Source of the DNA: Roseovarius tolerans
Lineage (GTDB): Bacteria > Pseudomonadota > Alphaproteobacteria > Rhodobacterales > Rhodobacteraceae
Direction of reading: 5' to 3'
NCBI RefSeq assembly: GCF_900109855.1
Contig: NZ_FOBO01000002.1
Location: 1 to 64,000 of the forward strand
Length of the DNA: 64,000 nt
In this document: positions 17,873-26,153 of the stretch, piece by piece
Position numbering within the stretch: the stretch's first letter is position 1
Layout of the letters: each line of letters starts with the position of its first letter
Notes under the pieces: generated by a model
Seen by the model: only the letters and a program-made list of their open reading frames with translations
What the model was told of the DNA's origin: nothing
The model's database searches: none
Position numbers and translations under genes: made by a program

Positions 17873-17956
17873 GCCGCAACGCATGATTGCCCCGAGGGCC
17901 CTGGCGTATTATCTGTACCGGTGACAGCCACTCTCAGACCAAACGGGGCCAAAGCG

Positions 17957-19084
17957 ATGTCGCTCAACCATATCCGCCCGTGGCGCAATATCTATCGCCG
18001 CAAATGCCGTCAGATCATGGTGGGCAATGTCCCCGTGGGCGGTGATGCGCCGATTTCCGTGCAGACCATGACCAACACGCTGACCACGGATGTGGCGGGC
18101 ACGGTGGCACAGATTCAGGCCGCTGCCGAGGCGGGGGCGGACATCGTGCGGGTGTCGGTGCCGGATGAGCTGTCTGCCAAGGCGCTGAAGGAGATCGTGC
18201 GCGAAAGCCCGGTGCCGATCGTCGCCGACATTCATTTCCACTACAAACGCGGGATCGAGGCCGCTGAGGCCGGGGCCGCCTGTCTGCGGATCAACCCGGG
18301 CAACATCGGCGATGAGCGCCGTGTGCGCGAGGTGATCTCGGCGGCGCGCGATCACGGCTGCTCGATGCGGATCGGGGTGAATGCCGGAAGCCTTGAGAAG
18401 CATCTGCTGGATAAATACGGCGAGCCGTGCCCCGATGCGATGGTTGAGTCGGGGCTGGAGCATATCCGCATCCTGCAGGACAACGATTTCCACGAATTCA
18501 AGATCAGTGTGAAGGCATCGGATGTGTTCATGGCTGCCGCTGCCTATCAGCAACTGGCCGAGGCCACGGACGCGCCGATCCACCTCGGGATCACCGAGGC
18601 GGGGGGGCTGACCTCGGGCACGATCAAGAGCGCGATCGGTCTGGGCAACCTTCTGTGGATGGGCATCGGCGACACGATCCGGGTGTCCCTCTCTGCCGAC
18701 CCGGTGGAAGAGGTCAAGGTCGGCTACGAGATCCTGAAATCCCTCGGGCTGCGGCATCGCGGCGTGAACATCATCTCTTGCCCGTCCTGTGCGCGGCAGG
18801 GCTTTGACGTCATCAAGACCGTCGAGGCACTGGAAGAGCGGTTGGAGCATATCAAGACGCCGATGAGCCTGAGCATTATCGGCTGCGTGGTGAACGGCCC
18901 CGGCGAGGCGCTGATGACGGATGTCGGCTTTACCGGCGGCGGTGCGGGCAACGGCATGGTCTATCTGGCGGGCAAGCAAAGCCACCGGATGGATAACGCG
19001 CAGATGATCGACCACATCGTCGAACAGGTCGAGAAACGCGCCGCCGAGATCGAGGCAGAGAACGCGGCGCAGGCGGCGGAATAG
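17957..19084 (+). CDS. ispG: 4-hydroxy-3-methylbut-2-enyl-diphosphate synthase (GcpE)
   Basis: Converts MEcPP to HMBPP in the MEP isoprenoid pathway; flavodoxin-dependent [4Fe-4S] enzyme. The 375-residue length fits the bacterial family. Visible signatures: the N-terminal Ser-Val-Gln-Thr-Met-Thr-Asn-Thr-x-Thr-x-Asp substrate motif, the Asp-Ile-His-Phe strand, and the cluster cysteines in Ser-Cys-Pro-Ser-Cys-Ala-Arg and in Gly-Cys-Val-Val-Asn-Gly-Pro-Gly-Glu. The ATG at 17957 is preferred over an upstream in-frame GTG/ATG extension (17921) because homologues begin shortly before the Arg-Pro-Trp-Arg-Asn motif. It stands alone, 84 bases after the RodZ-like gene. Confidence 0.95.
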   Translation: MSLNHIRPWRNIYRRKCRQIMVGNVPVGGDAPISVQTMTNTLTTDVAGTVAQIQAAAEAGADIVRVSVPDELSAKALKEIVRESPVPIVADIHFHYKRGIEAAEAGAACLRINPGNIGDERRVREVISAARDHGCSMRIGVNAGSLEKHLLDKYGEPCPDAMVESGLEHIRILQDNDFHEFKISVKASDVFMAAAAYQQLAEATDAPIHLGITEAGGLTSGTIKSAIGLGNLLWMGIGDTIRVSLSADPVEEVKVGYEILKSLGLRHRGVNIISCPSCARQGFDVIKTVEALEERLEHIKTPMSLSIIGCVVNGPGEALMTDVGFTGGGAGNGMVYLAGKQSHRMDNAQMIDHIVEQVEKRAAEIEAENAAQAAE

Positions 19085-19173
19085 AGCCTCTGACGTCCTC
19101 GGCCTGCGCCGCTCTCCACGGCTGATAAGTTAACAAAACGTAATTATTGCGGGCGTTTACACGGCGGTCTTCA

Positions 19174-19202
19174 TTGATCTTGCGCGCGGTGTCGCGTATA
19201 GG
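19174..19202 (+). promoter_or_regulatory. Sigma-70-type promoter of a candidate small RNA
   Basis: TTGATC (19174-19179), a 17-bp spacer and TATAGG (19197-19202) form a good promoter directly upstream of a strong intrinsic terminator, with no gene between them. The predicted start is near 19209. Confidence 0.5.
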
Positions 19203-19208
19203 TTGTGC

Positions 19209-19263
19209 CATGCTGGACGAATTGGGCGAGCGGCCCCGGGTGATGCCCGGAGGCCGCTTTTTT
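19209..19263 (+). ncRNA. Candidate ~55-nt small RNA upstream of GTA g1
   Basis: A promoter-like element (19174-19202) and an intrinsic terminator (19230-19263) enclose about 55 transcribed bases with no open frame of meaningful length. A free RNA, or a premature-termination leader for the GTA genes beginning 63 bases later, are both possible. The alternative is that the hairpin simply ends leaky ispG transcription. No known RNA family is recognised. Confidence 0.35.
19230..19263 (+). terminator. Intrinsic terminator
   Basis: Stem GCGGCC-CCGGG / CCCGG-A-GGCCGC with a TGATG loop and one bulged A, followed by six Ts (19258-19263). This is the canonical rho-independent form on the plus strand, lying 145 bases after ispG and 63 bases before the GTA g1 gene. 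Confidence 0.8.
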
Positions 19264-19325
19264 GCGTCGGCACGGCGGAGGCGCTCAACAACGGCATCAG
19301 ACAATCGCACGAGGCATGAGCACGC

Positions 19326-19676
19326 ATGGTTTTGATCACCCCCGATGAGGGGCCTACGGGCCTGACCACCTCCATCAACGCGCTGGAGGGCCAATTGGCG
19401 GATATGCGTCAGGAACTGGAAGACCTGTATCACCGGATCAAGGCCGGGGATCTCGATGAACTGAAGAGCGCGACCAAGGCCACCGCCGAGATCCGGCAAT
19501 GGCTGAAGATCGCGATAGAAGCGGAGGCGCAACTTGACAAACGCAAACGACACGAGCGTGGCATCGCCCACGGATACGCCATTGATTTCGACGCCGCCCG
19601 AGATGAGATCGGGTGCCGCATGGATCGTCTCAGAAGGGCAAGATGTTCTGGACCAGTTCCTCGATGCCCTGACTGA
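19326..19676 (+). CDS. GTA g1-like protein (small terminase candidate)
   Basis: A 116-residue, mostly helical protein with a Leu/Glu coiled coil at about residues 18-45, immediately before and overlapping a terminase large-subunit gene. This is the place and size of gene g1 (the small terminase/TerS-like protein) of Rhodobacter-type gene transfer agents. It would recognise host DNA ends and hand them to the large terminase in the cytoplasm. The last about 48 codons overlap the next gene in another frame, and the tail is Arg-rich. The identification rests on position and general features rather than a recognised motif. Confidence 0.6.
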   Translation: MVLITPDEGPTGLTTSINALEGQLADMRQELEDLYHRIKAGDLDELKSATKATAEIRQWLKIAIEAEAQLDKRKRHERGIAHGYAIDFDAARDEIGCRMDRLRRARCSGPVPRCPD

Positions 19677-20947
19677 GGGGCAATTTCTGGCGCTGCCCTA
19701 TATCTTCGAGTTCTGGGCGCTGGCGCATCAACTGCCCCCCGAGGGCGACTGGCGCACGTGGATGATCATGGGGGGGCGCGGCGCGGGCAAGACGCGGGCC
19801 GGGGCGGAATGGGTGCGCGCCCAAGTCGAGGGGGCGCGGCCATTGGACGTGGGGCGGTGCAAGCGGTTGGCGCTGGTGGGCGAGACCATTGATCAGGTGC
19901 ACGAGGTGATGATTTTCGGCGAGAGCGGCATCGTCGCCTGTTCGCCGCCCGACCGGCGGCCAGAATGGCAGGCGACGCGCAAGCGTCTGATCTGGCCCAA
20001 CGGCGCGATTGCGCAGGCGTTTTCGGCGCATGATCCCGAGGGTCTGCGCGGACCGCAATTCGACGGGGCTTGGGTGGATGAGCTGGCCAAGTGGAAGAAG
20101 GCGCGCGAAACTTGGGACATGCTGCAATTCGGGCTGCGACTGGGGGACGATCCGCGCGTCTGCGTGACCACGACCCCGCGGAATGTGGGCGCGCTCAAGG
20201 ATATTCTGGCGGCCTCCAGCACGGTGGTGACGAGCGCCCCGACCGAGGCCAATGCGGCCTATCTGGCCGAGGGCTTTCTGGAAGAGGTGCGCGCGCGCTA
20301 TGCGGGCACACGGCTGGGGCGGCAGGAACTGGACGGGGTACTGGTCGATGCGGCCGAGGATGCGCTCTGGACGCCCGCGATGCTCGAGGCGGGACGGGTG
20401 GAGGCCGCGCCCGATCTGGACCGGATCGTGGTGGCGGTCGATCCGCCGGTGACCGGGCATGCGGGCTCGGACGAATGCGGCATCGTGGTCGTGGGCGCCG
20501 TCACGCGCGGCCCGGTGCAGGACTGGCGCGCCTATGTGCTGGCGGATGCAAGCGTGCGGGCGGCAAGCCCTGCAAGCTGGGCCAGTGCCGCCATTCGCGC
20601 GATGGAGCAGTGGGGGGGGCGAATGGCTGGTGGCCGAGGTCAACCAGGGTGGTGATCTGGTCGAGCAGGTGGTCCGGCAGGTCGACCCGCTGGTGCCGTT
20701 CCGGTCGGTGCATGCCAGCCGGGGCAAGGTCGCGCGCGCCGAGCCGGTGGCGGCGCTTTACGAGCAGGGGCGGGTGCATCATCTGCGGGGCCTGGGCGCG
20801 CTGGAGGATCAGATGTGCGCGATGACCACGCGTGGTTATGAGGGCAAGGGCAGGCCCGACCGGGTCGATGCGCTGGTCTGGGCGCTGACCGACCTGATCG
20901 TCGAGCCGGGGGCCAAGTGGCGACGGCCAAGCGTGAGAGTGATATGA
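19534..20947 (+). pseudogene. GTA g2 terminase large subunit, frameshifted at a G8 tract
   Basis: The large terminase of a Rhodobacter-type gene transfer agent, the ATPase/nuclease that packages host DNA into particles. The Walker A (Gly-Gly-Arg-Gly-Ala-Gly-Lys-Thr) is near residue 85 and the Walker B-like hydrophobic-Asp-Glu (Trp-Val-Asp-Glu-Leu) near 186; the nuclease-domain first Asp (Val-Ala-Val-Asp-Pro) is near 304. The reading frame shifts at 20612-20619: the tract has eight Gs where seven would keep the frame. After the shift, the frame continues with the conserved Glu-Trp-Leu-Val-Ala-Glu-Val-Asn motif and ends in Asp-Ala-Leu-Val-Trp-Ala. Either a true inactivating mutation, slippage, or a homopolymer error. 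No portal gene (g3) follows. The start at TTG 19534 is uncertain; ATG 19603 is an alternative. Confidence 0.82.
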
Positions 20948-21087
20948 CCGGCCCCAGCGCCTTGTGCGGTGGCTTTTGCCGGTTCCGATGCCCGGCAGGG
21001 TGTCGGGAGCACATGCCGCGTCGTCCGGATATATGAGGGGTGGAGATTGGTTTGGTAGGCCTGAGGGCATGGCTCTTTTATGGGTGT

Positions 21088-21747
21088 TTAATGCGTTACG
21101 TTGGCTAACCTTAGCGGAAGTGCAGTTGATGTCATTAGATGATTTACCATTCTGGCTAACCCTATGACTTGCTTACGTGCGTCCGAATATGAGGTGGGTG
21201 CCGAGTTATTTCGCGCCACCCTTTGGGATGGTTCATTCGAAGCGTTGAAGGAAACAAATGGCCGGTTCTGAGATCGTAATGCTTCGTGCAGTTCTATAGC
21301 GTCTCTGAGGATTAGGTCGGCATTTTCTAGTGCCTCATTCACACCGCGACTACTGATCCTCTCAGACACATACCGGAGTTCCTTCTGCTTGTTGGTGAAG
21401 TAGTGCTCTACTTCCAACTGTCCGGATGAGTGAAACTTCCATGCCCCATGAGCTGCCATGTTGCGGTTCGCCAGACCAATCTCGATGCGATTTGCAAGCA
21501 TGAGCATACGTATGCCCAAGTTAACGTGGCACTTTGTTCCCGCTGTCCGAAGACGTTTGACTATTCCACGAGTTTGTGACTTGAGACGCACGTATGCATC
21601 AATTTGCGCTCGCGAGGATGGGTCAACACCATCGACCATTTGAACTATTCGCCACATAACAAGTTCTATGTGAGCACAAGTCTGAAGGTAAACACCTTGC
21701 TTCAACAAGAACTCCGAAGGCAAGAGTTGTTCAACAAAGCAACGCAT
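21088..21747 (-). CDS. HEPN-like uncharacterised protein in an AT-rich insert
   Basis: A 219-residue, largely helical protein with no signal peptide. It has a single Arg-Asn-x3-His-Gly motif (residues 95-101 from this start) in the middle of a helical pair, the R-x4-6-H signature of HEPN-domain ribonucleases that are common in toxin-antitoxin and antiphage systems. The remaining sequence is unrecognised. The ATG at 21747 is chosen because GGAAGG lies five bases upstream; a TTG at 21762 is alternative. GC content and codon use differ from the neighbours, it stands between a truncated GTA cluster and a tRNA gene, and it is flanked by 12-bp inverted repeats, all of which indicate horizontal gain. 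The HEPN call is from the motif alone. Confidence 0.5.
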   Translation of the reverse strand: MRCFVEQLLPSEFLLKQGVYLQTCAHIELVMWRIVQMVDGVDPSSRAQIDAYVRLKSQTRGIVKRLRTAGTKCHVNLGIRMLMLANRIEIGLANRNMAAHGAWKFHSSGQLEVEHYFTNKQKELRYVSERISSRGVNEALENADLILRDAIELHEALRSQNRPFVSFNASNEPSQRVARNNSAPTSYSDARKQVIGLARMVNHLMTSTALPLRLANVTH

Positions 21748-21858
21748 ATACGCCTTCCGCAAGTGTGTATTTCGTTTGTAGTCCTGAAATGACTACAACA
21801 TACAAGAAAAAACAAGGGCTTAGACGAATAGTGGCTAACGCAACCGAGGTTAGCCAAC
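21100..21858. mobile_element. Inverted-repeat-bounded AT-rich insert
   Basis: The 12-mer GTTGGCTAACCT at 21100-21111 is repeated in perfect inverted orientation at 21847-21858, enclosing nearly all of the HEPN-like gene and its upstream region. Extra GGCTAAC heptamers occur at 21154-21160 and 21833-21839 in the insert, and at 22053-22059 outside it. This resembles a small non-autonomous element with cargo, or a decayed transposon; no transposase is present. The left repeat overlaps the last codons of the gene. Target-site duplications were not found. Confidence 0.4.
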
Positions 21859-21904
21859 ACTCCAAGTTCGGAAAACCTAGTCTTTTCGACCCTTTGTTTT
21901 GGGT

Positions 21905-21981
21905 TGGTAGGCCCGGAGGGACTCGAACCCCCAACCAAAGCGTTATGAGCGCTCTGCTCTAACCAATTGAGCTACAGGCCC
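21905..21981 (-). tRNA. tRNA with CAU anticodon (Ile2 or Met)
   Basis: On the minus strand the sequence forms a full cloverleaf: acceptor GGGCCTG paired with CGGGCCT (two G-U wobbles), D-arm GCTC/GAGC, anticodon arm GAGCG/CGCTT around loop CTCATAA, and a T-arm with GGTTCGAGTC, with CCA encoded. The CAU anticodon fits elongator Met or the lysidine-modified minor Ile; the acceptor GGGCC... is more like Ile2. It is not an initiator (position 1 pairs and there is no run of three G-C pairs in the anticodon stem). Confidence 0.93.
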
Positions 21982-22089
21982 GACCTGTTGTTCCTCGTAA
22001 GTGCAGCCCGAAGGGAGGTCAAGGCTTTGACGTTGCGTGGCGCGCGCTGATGGGCTAACGGGAGGCGCATTCAGCCGATGAGGACCGCC

Positions 22090-23139
22090 ATGACCGACAA
22101 GCGAAACGGGATCACCTATGCCGAGGCCGGTGTCGATATCGACGCGGGAAATGCCCTTGTGGAGCGGATCAAGCCTGCTGCCAAGCGTACCGTACGTCCG
22201 GGTGTGATGGCTGGTCTTGGCGGGTTCGGCGGACTATTTGATCTCAAGGCGGCGGGCTATTCCGATCCGGTTCTGGTCGCGGCCACGGATGGCGTCGGCA
22301 CCAAGCTGCGGATTGCGATCGACACCGGCCATGTGGATGGCGTGGGCGTCGATCTGGTGGCGATGTGCGTCAATGACCTGATTTGTCAGGGTGCGGAGCC
22401 GCTGTTTTTCCTGGATTATTTCGCGACGGGCAAGCTGGAGCTTGATCAGGCGACGCGGATCATCGAGGGGATCGCGAAGGGCTGTGAAGGCTCTGGTTGC
22501 GCGCTCATCGGGGGTGAGACGGCGGAGATGCCGGGCATGTATCCGGCGGGCGATTTCGATCTGGCGGGTTTTGCCGTGGGCGCGATGGAGCGTGGCCATG
22601 AGTTGCCCGCGGGCGTGGCCGAGGGCGATGTCCTGTTGGGGCTCGCGTCGGACGGGGTGCATTCCAACGGCTACAGTCTGGTGCGGCGGATCGTCGAGAT
22701 GTCGGGGCTCGGCTGGGACGATGCCTGCCCCTGGGCCGAGGGCAGTCTGGGTGCGGCGTTGCTGACGCCGACGCGGCTCTATGTGCGGCCCGTGCTGGAG
22801 GCGACCGCCAAGGGCGGCGTGCATGCGCTGGCGCATATCACCGGCGGAGGGCTGACCGAAAACCTGCCGCGCGTCCTGCCCGAGGGCACCGGGGCCGAGA
22901 TCGACCTTGGGGCATGGGATTTGCCGGGCGTGTTCCGCTGGCTCGCCGAGACGGGCGGAATGGCGGAGGGCGAATTGCTCAAGACCTTCAATGCCGGGAT
23001 CGGTATGGTCGTGGCGGTGGACCCCGCACAGGTCGAGGTGGGCGAGGCGGTGCTGCAAGGCGCGGGCGAGACTGTGCACCGGATCGGGCATGTGACGGCG
23101 GGCGAGGGGACGGTGCGCTACGCGGGCCGTCTGCTTTGA
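22090..23139 (+). CDS. purM: Phosphoribosylformylglycinamidine cyclo-ligase
   Basis: Catalyses ATP-dependent ring closure of FGAM to AIR, step five of purine synthesis, in the cytoplasm. The 349-residue length and the signatures fit: the N-terminal Ile-Thr-Tyr-x-x-Ala-Gly-Val-Asp, Ala-Thr-Asp-Gly-Val-Gly-Thr-Lys (ATP/PurM-type loop), Asp-Leu-Ile-Cys-Gln-Gly-Ala-Glu-Pro, [11 protein letters not shown] and Ile-Thr-Gly-Gly-Gly. The ATG at 22090 follows a GAGGA ribosome site; the ATG at 22078 lacks one. Overlaps purN by four bases, so the two are translationally coupled. Confidence 0.97.
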   Translation: MTDKRNGITYAEAGVDIDAGNALVERIKPAAKRTVRPGVMAGLGGFGGLFDLKAAGYSDPVLVAATDGVGTKLRIAIDTGHVDGVGVDLVAMCVNDLICQGAEPLFFLDYFATGKLELDQATRIIEGIAKGCEGSGCALIGGETAEMPGMYPAGDFDLAGFAVGAMERGHELPAGVAEGDVLLGLASDGVHSNGYSLVRRIVEMSGLGWDDACPWAEGSLGAALLTPTRLYVRPVLEATAKGGVHALAHITGGGLTENLPRVLPEGTGAEIDLGAWDLPGVFRWLAETGGMAEGELLKTFNAGIGMVVAVDPAQVEVGEAVLQGAGETVHRIGHVTAGEGTVRYAGRLL

Positions 23140-23729
23140 CCAAGCGGGTTGCGATCTTTCTGTCGGGGGGCGGCTCGAACATGCGCGCCCTCGTTGAGGA
23201 CATGGCGGGCGATCATCCCGCGCGGCCCGCGCTGATCCTGTCGAACAACGCCGGGGCTGGTGGCATCAGTTGGGCAAAGGAGCGCGGGATCGCCACCGAG
23301 GTGGTGGATCACCGGCCGCATGGGCCTGATCGCGCGGCGTTCGAAGCCGAAATCACGGCGCGGATCGCACCCCATGAGATCGACATCATTTGCCTTGCGG
23401 GCTTCATGCGGGTTCTGACGGCGGGGTTCGTGACGCCCTGGCAGGGGCGGATGATTAACATCCATCCGTCGCTCTTGCCGAAGTATCGCGGGTTGAGCAC
23501 CCATGCGCGTGCCATCGAGGCGGGTGAGCGCGAGGCAGGCTGTACCGTGCACGAGGTGACGGCGGAACTCGATGACGGCCCGATCCTTGGGCAGGCGCGC
23601 GTCGTGGTGCGCCCTGATGACACGCCCGATCGGCTGGCGGCGCGGGTGCTGGAGCAGGAACATATCCTTTACCCGATGGTTCTGCGCCGCTTCGCGGCGG
23701 GCGACAAGAGCCCGGTTTATTTGCCCTGA
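23136..23729 (+). CDS. purN: Phosphoribosylglycinamide formyltransferase
   Basis: Transfers the formyl group from 10-formyl-tetrahydrofolate to GAR, step three of purine synthesis. The 197-residue protein has the PurN signatures: the N-terminal Phe-Leu-Ser-Gly-Gly-Gly-Ser-Asn phosphate loop, the catalytic Asn/His/Asp set in Asn-Ile-His-Pro-Ser-Leu-Leu-Pro-Lys and Glu-Leu-Asp-Asp-Gly-Pro-Ile. The start is TTG at 23136, overlapping the purM stop (the sequence TTTGA holds both), which gives the normal length; there is no ATG nearby. Translation presumably depends on purM. Confidence 0.95.
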   Translation: MTKRVAIFLSGGGSNMRALVEDMAGDHPARPALILSNNAGAGGISWAKERGIATEVVDHRPHGPDRAAFEAEITARIAPHEIDIICLAGFMRVLTAGFVTPWQGRMINIHPSLLPKYRGLSTHARAIEAGEREAGCTVHEVTAELDDGPILGQARVVVRPDDTPDRLAARVLEQEHILYPMVLRRFAAGDKSPVYLP

Positions 23730-23748
23730 CGGGGCAGGTGGCAGGCGT

Positions 23749-23776
23749 TTGCAATCGTCGCAATCTCGTCTATAGC
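23749..23776 (+). promoter_or_regulatory. Possible promoter of rnd
   Basis: TTGCAA (23749-23754), a 16-bp spacer and TATAGC (23771-23776) lie in the 105-bp gap between purN and rnd. A start around 23783 would give a 50-base leader. Matches are moderate. Confidence 0.35.
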
Positions 23777-23834
23777 TGGGGTACGGGGGTGGCGCAGAGT
23801 ATACGAGACAAGAAAAGAGAAGACACCTTACCCC

Positions 23835-24995
23835 ATGAAAACCATCACCAAGACTGACGATCTCGCGGCGTTCTGCGCCAAGGCGAAACAGCACCCTTAC
23901 GTCACCGTGGACACGGAATTCCTGCGCGAGCGCACCTATTATTCCAAGCTGTGCCTCGTGCAGCTTGCGGTGCCGGGCAAGGAGGACGACTGCGCCGTTC
24001 TGGTTGATCCGCTGGCGGGCGAGGGCCTGTCGCTGGAACCGCTTTACGAGTTGTTCCGCGATACCTCGGTGGTCAAGGTGTTCCACGCCGCGCGGCAGGA
24101 TCTGGAGATTTTTCAGGTCGAGGCCGGGGTGATCCCCGCGCCGCTCTTCGATACTCAGGTGGCGGCGATGGTCTGCGGTTTCGGCGAGCAGGCGGGCTAT
24201 GAGACGTTGGTCAAAAAGATCGCCAAGCAGTCGCTCGACAAGAGTTCTCGGTTCACCGACTGGTCGCGGCGCCCGCTGACCGATGCGCAAAAGACCTATG
24301 CCCTGGCCGATGTGACGCATTTGCGGGGGATCTACGAGTTTCTTGCCAAGAAGCTGGCCAGCACTGGCCGCGACAAGTGGGTCGAGGAAGAACTGAGCGT
24401 GCTCACCGACCCCGAGACCTATCGCACCGAACCCGGAGAGGCGTGGCGGCGGATCAAGACGCGCAACACCTCGCCGCGATTCCTCGCGATTCTGCGTGAG
24501 CTGGCGCGGTTCCGCGAGGAGTATGCGCAGAGCCGCAATATCCCGCGCAACCGGGTCTACAAGGATGACGCGCTTCTGGAACTGGCCGCGACCAAGCCAC
24601 AGAATGTTCAGGATCTGGGGCGGTCCCGTCTGCTGTTGCGCGAGGCGCGCAAGGGTGACGTCGCCGATGGCATCCTGGCCGCAGTCAAGTCCGCGCTGGA
24701 CTGCCCAACCGAAGATCTGCCCAAACCCGACAAGATGGCGGATCGTCAACAGATCAACCCGGCGCTCGCGGATTTGCTCCGCGTGCTGCTCAAGGCCAAG
24801 AGCGATACATATGGCGTGGCACCCAAGCTGATCGCCAGCGCCGCCGATCTTGATGCGATGGCGGGCGGTGATCGCGACGTGGCGGCGCTGCGGGGCTGGC
24901 GCAGGGATGTGTTCGGTCAGGACGCGCTCCGGCTCTGCGAAGGCGAGATCGGACTGGCAGTGAAGGGCAGTGCGGTGGAGCCGGTCGAAATCTAA
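23835..24995 (+). CDS. rnd: Ribonuclease D
   Basis: A 386-residue DEDD-family 3'-5' exoribonuclease that trims tRNA and other stable RNA precursors in the cytoplasm. The exonuclease residues can be placed: Asp-Thr-Glu at 26-28, Asp in His-Ala-Ala-Arg-Gln-Asp-Leu-Glu (about 92), and Tyr-x3-Asp in Tyr-Ala-Leu-Ala-Asp-Val (about 156-160). The C-terminal half carries the HRDC domains (from about 210: Arg-x3-Pro-Arg-Phe-Leu and Asn-Arg-Val-Tyr-Lys-Asp). Length and domain order are normal. It is monocistronic, with a palindromic terminator before the convergent lipoprotein gene. Confidence 0.95.
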   Translation: MKTITKTDDLAAFCAKAKQHPYVTVDTEFLRERTYYSKLCLVQLAVPGKEDDCAVLVDPLAGEGLSLEPLYELFRDTSVVKVFHAARQDLEIFQVEAGVIPAPLFDTQVAAMVCGFGEQAGYETLVKKIAKQSLDKSSRFTDWSRRPLTDAQKTYALADVTHLRGIYEFLAKKLASTGRDKWVEEELSVLTDPETYRTEPGEAWRRIKTRNTSPRFLAILRELARFREEYAQSRNIPRNRVYKDDALLELAATKPQNVQDLGRSRLLLREARKGDVADGILAAVKSALDCPTEDLPKPDKMADRQQINPALADLLRVLLKAKSDTYGVAPKLIASAADLDAMAGGDRDVAALRGWRRDVFGQDALRLCEGEIGLAVKGSAVEPVEI

Positions 24996-25008
24996 GCGAT
25001 CCGGGGCG

Positions 25009-25026
25009 AGGCTTTTGCAAAAGCCT
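25009..25026. terminator. Palindromic bidirectional terminator between convergent genes
   Basis: AGGCTTTTGCAAAAGCCT is an 18-bp perfect palindrome placed 14 bases after rnd and 19 bases beyond the end of the convergent lipoprotein gene. It can form a hairpin on either RNA, with A/T-rich bases in the stem. The following T run is short on the plus strand (TTT) and absent on the minus strand. Confidence 0.6.
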
Positions 25027-25044
25027 TTCGCGACGAGGGCGCAG

Positions 25045-25569
25045 TCAGCGGCTGCTGACCCGCTCGTTGCGCGCGCCGCGCACGCGGATTTCTGCGGCCC
25101 GTTCGATATTCTGCCGCGAGACGAAAACCGCTGCTTGCACGGCGCGCGCGCGTTCCGGGCCTTGCGGCATATTCTCGGACTGGATCGCGCGTAGCTCGAA
25201 GTCGAGAACACCGTTGATCGGTTTCTTGTCCTCGTTCTCGGGCACCAGCCGCACGTCGAAGGCCCCCTGTCGCAAGGGCAGGCCCGTCACCCGGATAATC
25301 GCCCCGTCTGAGGTGCGCTCGATCTCCACTGCGGTAATCTGGTCGACAAGCGTGCCTTCATAGACAACTTCGCGGTTGCGGCGAAAGATGCTGTCCTCGC
25401 GCTCGGGGATCAGGGGGTTGGTGTTTTCTGTCGCGGTCGCGGGCGCGGCCCGGCGTCGCGATCTGCTGCGCCCGAACCAATTGCGCGGATTGACCCGCGA
25501 CTCTCGCAATCCGCCGCACCCTGCCAGGGCGAGCGCCCCGGCCATTGAAAGAAATACCCGCCTGTGCAT
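25045..25569 (-). CDS. Uncharacterised lipoprotein
   Basis: A 174-residue protein with a lipoprotein signal: Arg-Arg start, hydrophobic stretch and lipobox Leu-Ala-Gly-Cys with the acylated cysteine at residue 18. Two Gly residues follow, then a basic Arg-rich region (about 33-41). The mature part alternates charged and hydrophobic residues in a beta-rich pattern with a final Arg-rich tail. I do not recognise a family. Convergent with rnd and divergent from sufE. Probably anchored to the outer membrane (no Asp at +2). Confidence 0.8.
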   Translation of the reverse strand: MHRRVFLSMAGALALAGCGGLRESRVNPRNWFGRSRSRRRAAPATATENTNPLIPEREDSIFRRNREVVYEGTLVDQITAVEIERTSDGAIIRVTGLPLRQGAFDVRLVPENEDKKPINGVLDFELRAIQSENMPQGPERARAVQAAVFVSRQNIERAAEIRVRGARNERVSSR

Positions 25570-25696
25570 GCCATCCGCCTTTGTCTTACGCCCCTTCCGG
25601 TTATCGCATCCATTCCCGCTTGAAAAGGTGCAAGCTTGGACTGGACCTTTTTCGCTTGCCTCCCTAGGTCTTGGGCAGGATCAGAAGGAGCAGGCC

Positions 25697-26107
25697 ATGA
25701 CCGGTGCGGCATTTGAAGAGATTGTCGAAGATTTTGAGTTCCTCGACGATTGGGAGGACCGTTATCGCTATGTCATCGACTATGGCAAGGCGATGGACCC
25801 ATTGGACGATGCGCTCAAGGTGCCCGCGACCAAGGTGGATGGTTGCGCAAGTCAGGTCTGGCTGCATCCGAAGATCGAGGATGGCCGGTTCAGCTTTGAC
25901 GGCGACAGCGATGCGATGATCGTGCGCGGGCTGATCGCGGTGCTGCGCGCGCTTTACAACGATCTGCCGGTGAAAGAGGTGCCGCAGGTCGATGCGCCGG
26001 AGCAATTGGGCCGCCTGGGGCTGAACGACCATCTTTCGGCGCAGCGCTCGAACGGATTGCGCGCGATGATCGAGCGAATCCGTTTGGTAGCCTCTGAGGC
26101 GGCGTGA
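25697..26107 (+). CDS. sufE: SufE-family sulfur acceptor protein
   Basis: A 136-residue protein that accepts the persulfide sulfur from the cysteine desulfurase SufS and passes it to Fe-S cluster assembly. The acceptor cysteine is in the Val-Asp-Gly-Cys-Ala-Ser-Gln-Val-Trp motif, residue 53. The other family signatures, the Trp-x-Asp-Arg-Tyr-x-Tyr-Val-Ile start and Leu-x3-Arg-Ser-Asn-Gly-Leu near the end, are present. ATG at 25697 with AAGGAG six bases upstream fixes the start. Not in a suf operon here; it stands alone, convergent with moaA. Fe-S demand in the window is high (nuo, ispG, moaA), but no link is visible. Confidence 0.93.
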   Translation: MTGAAFEEIVEDFEFLDDWEDRYRYVIDYGKAMDPLDDALKVPATKVDGCASQVWLHPKIEDGRFSFDGDSDAMIVRGLIAVLRALYNDLPVKEVPQVDAPEQLGRLGLNDHLSAQRSNGLRAMIERIRLVASEAA

Positions 26108-26153
26108 TCGCAGGTCTTTCCAGAGCGTTTTTTAACCGCGCCGATGCGGTGTA

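Noticed and set aside
23118-25211. A 697-codon open frame on the minus strand
   Set aside because: It covers purN and rnd antisense and spans their intergenic region; its product is low-complexity and Arg/His-rich, while both plus-strand genes are clear.
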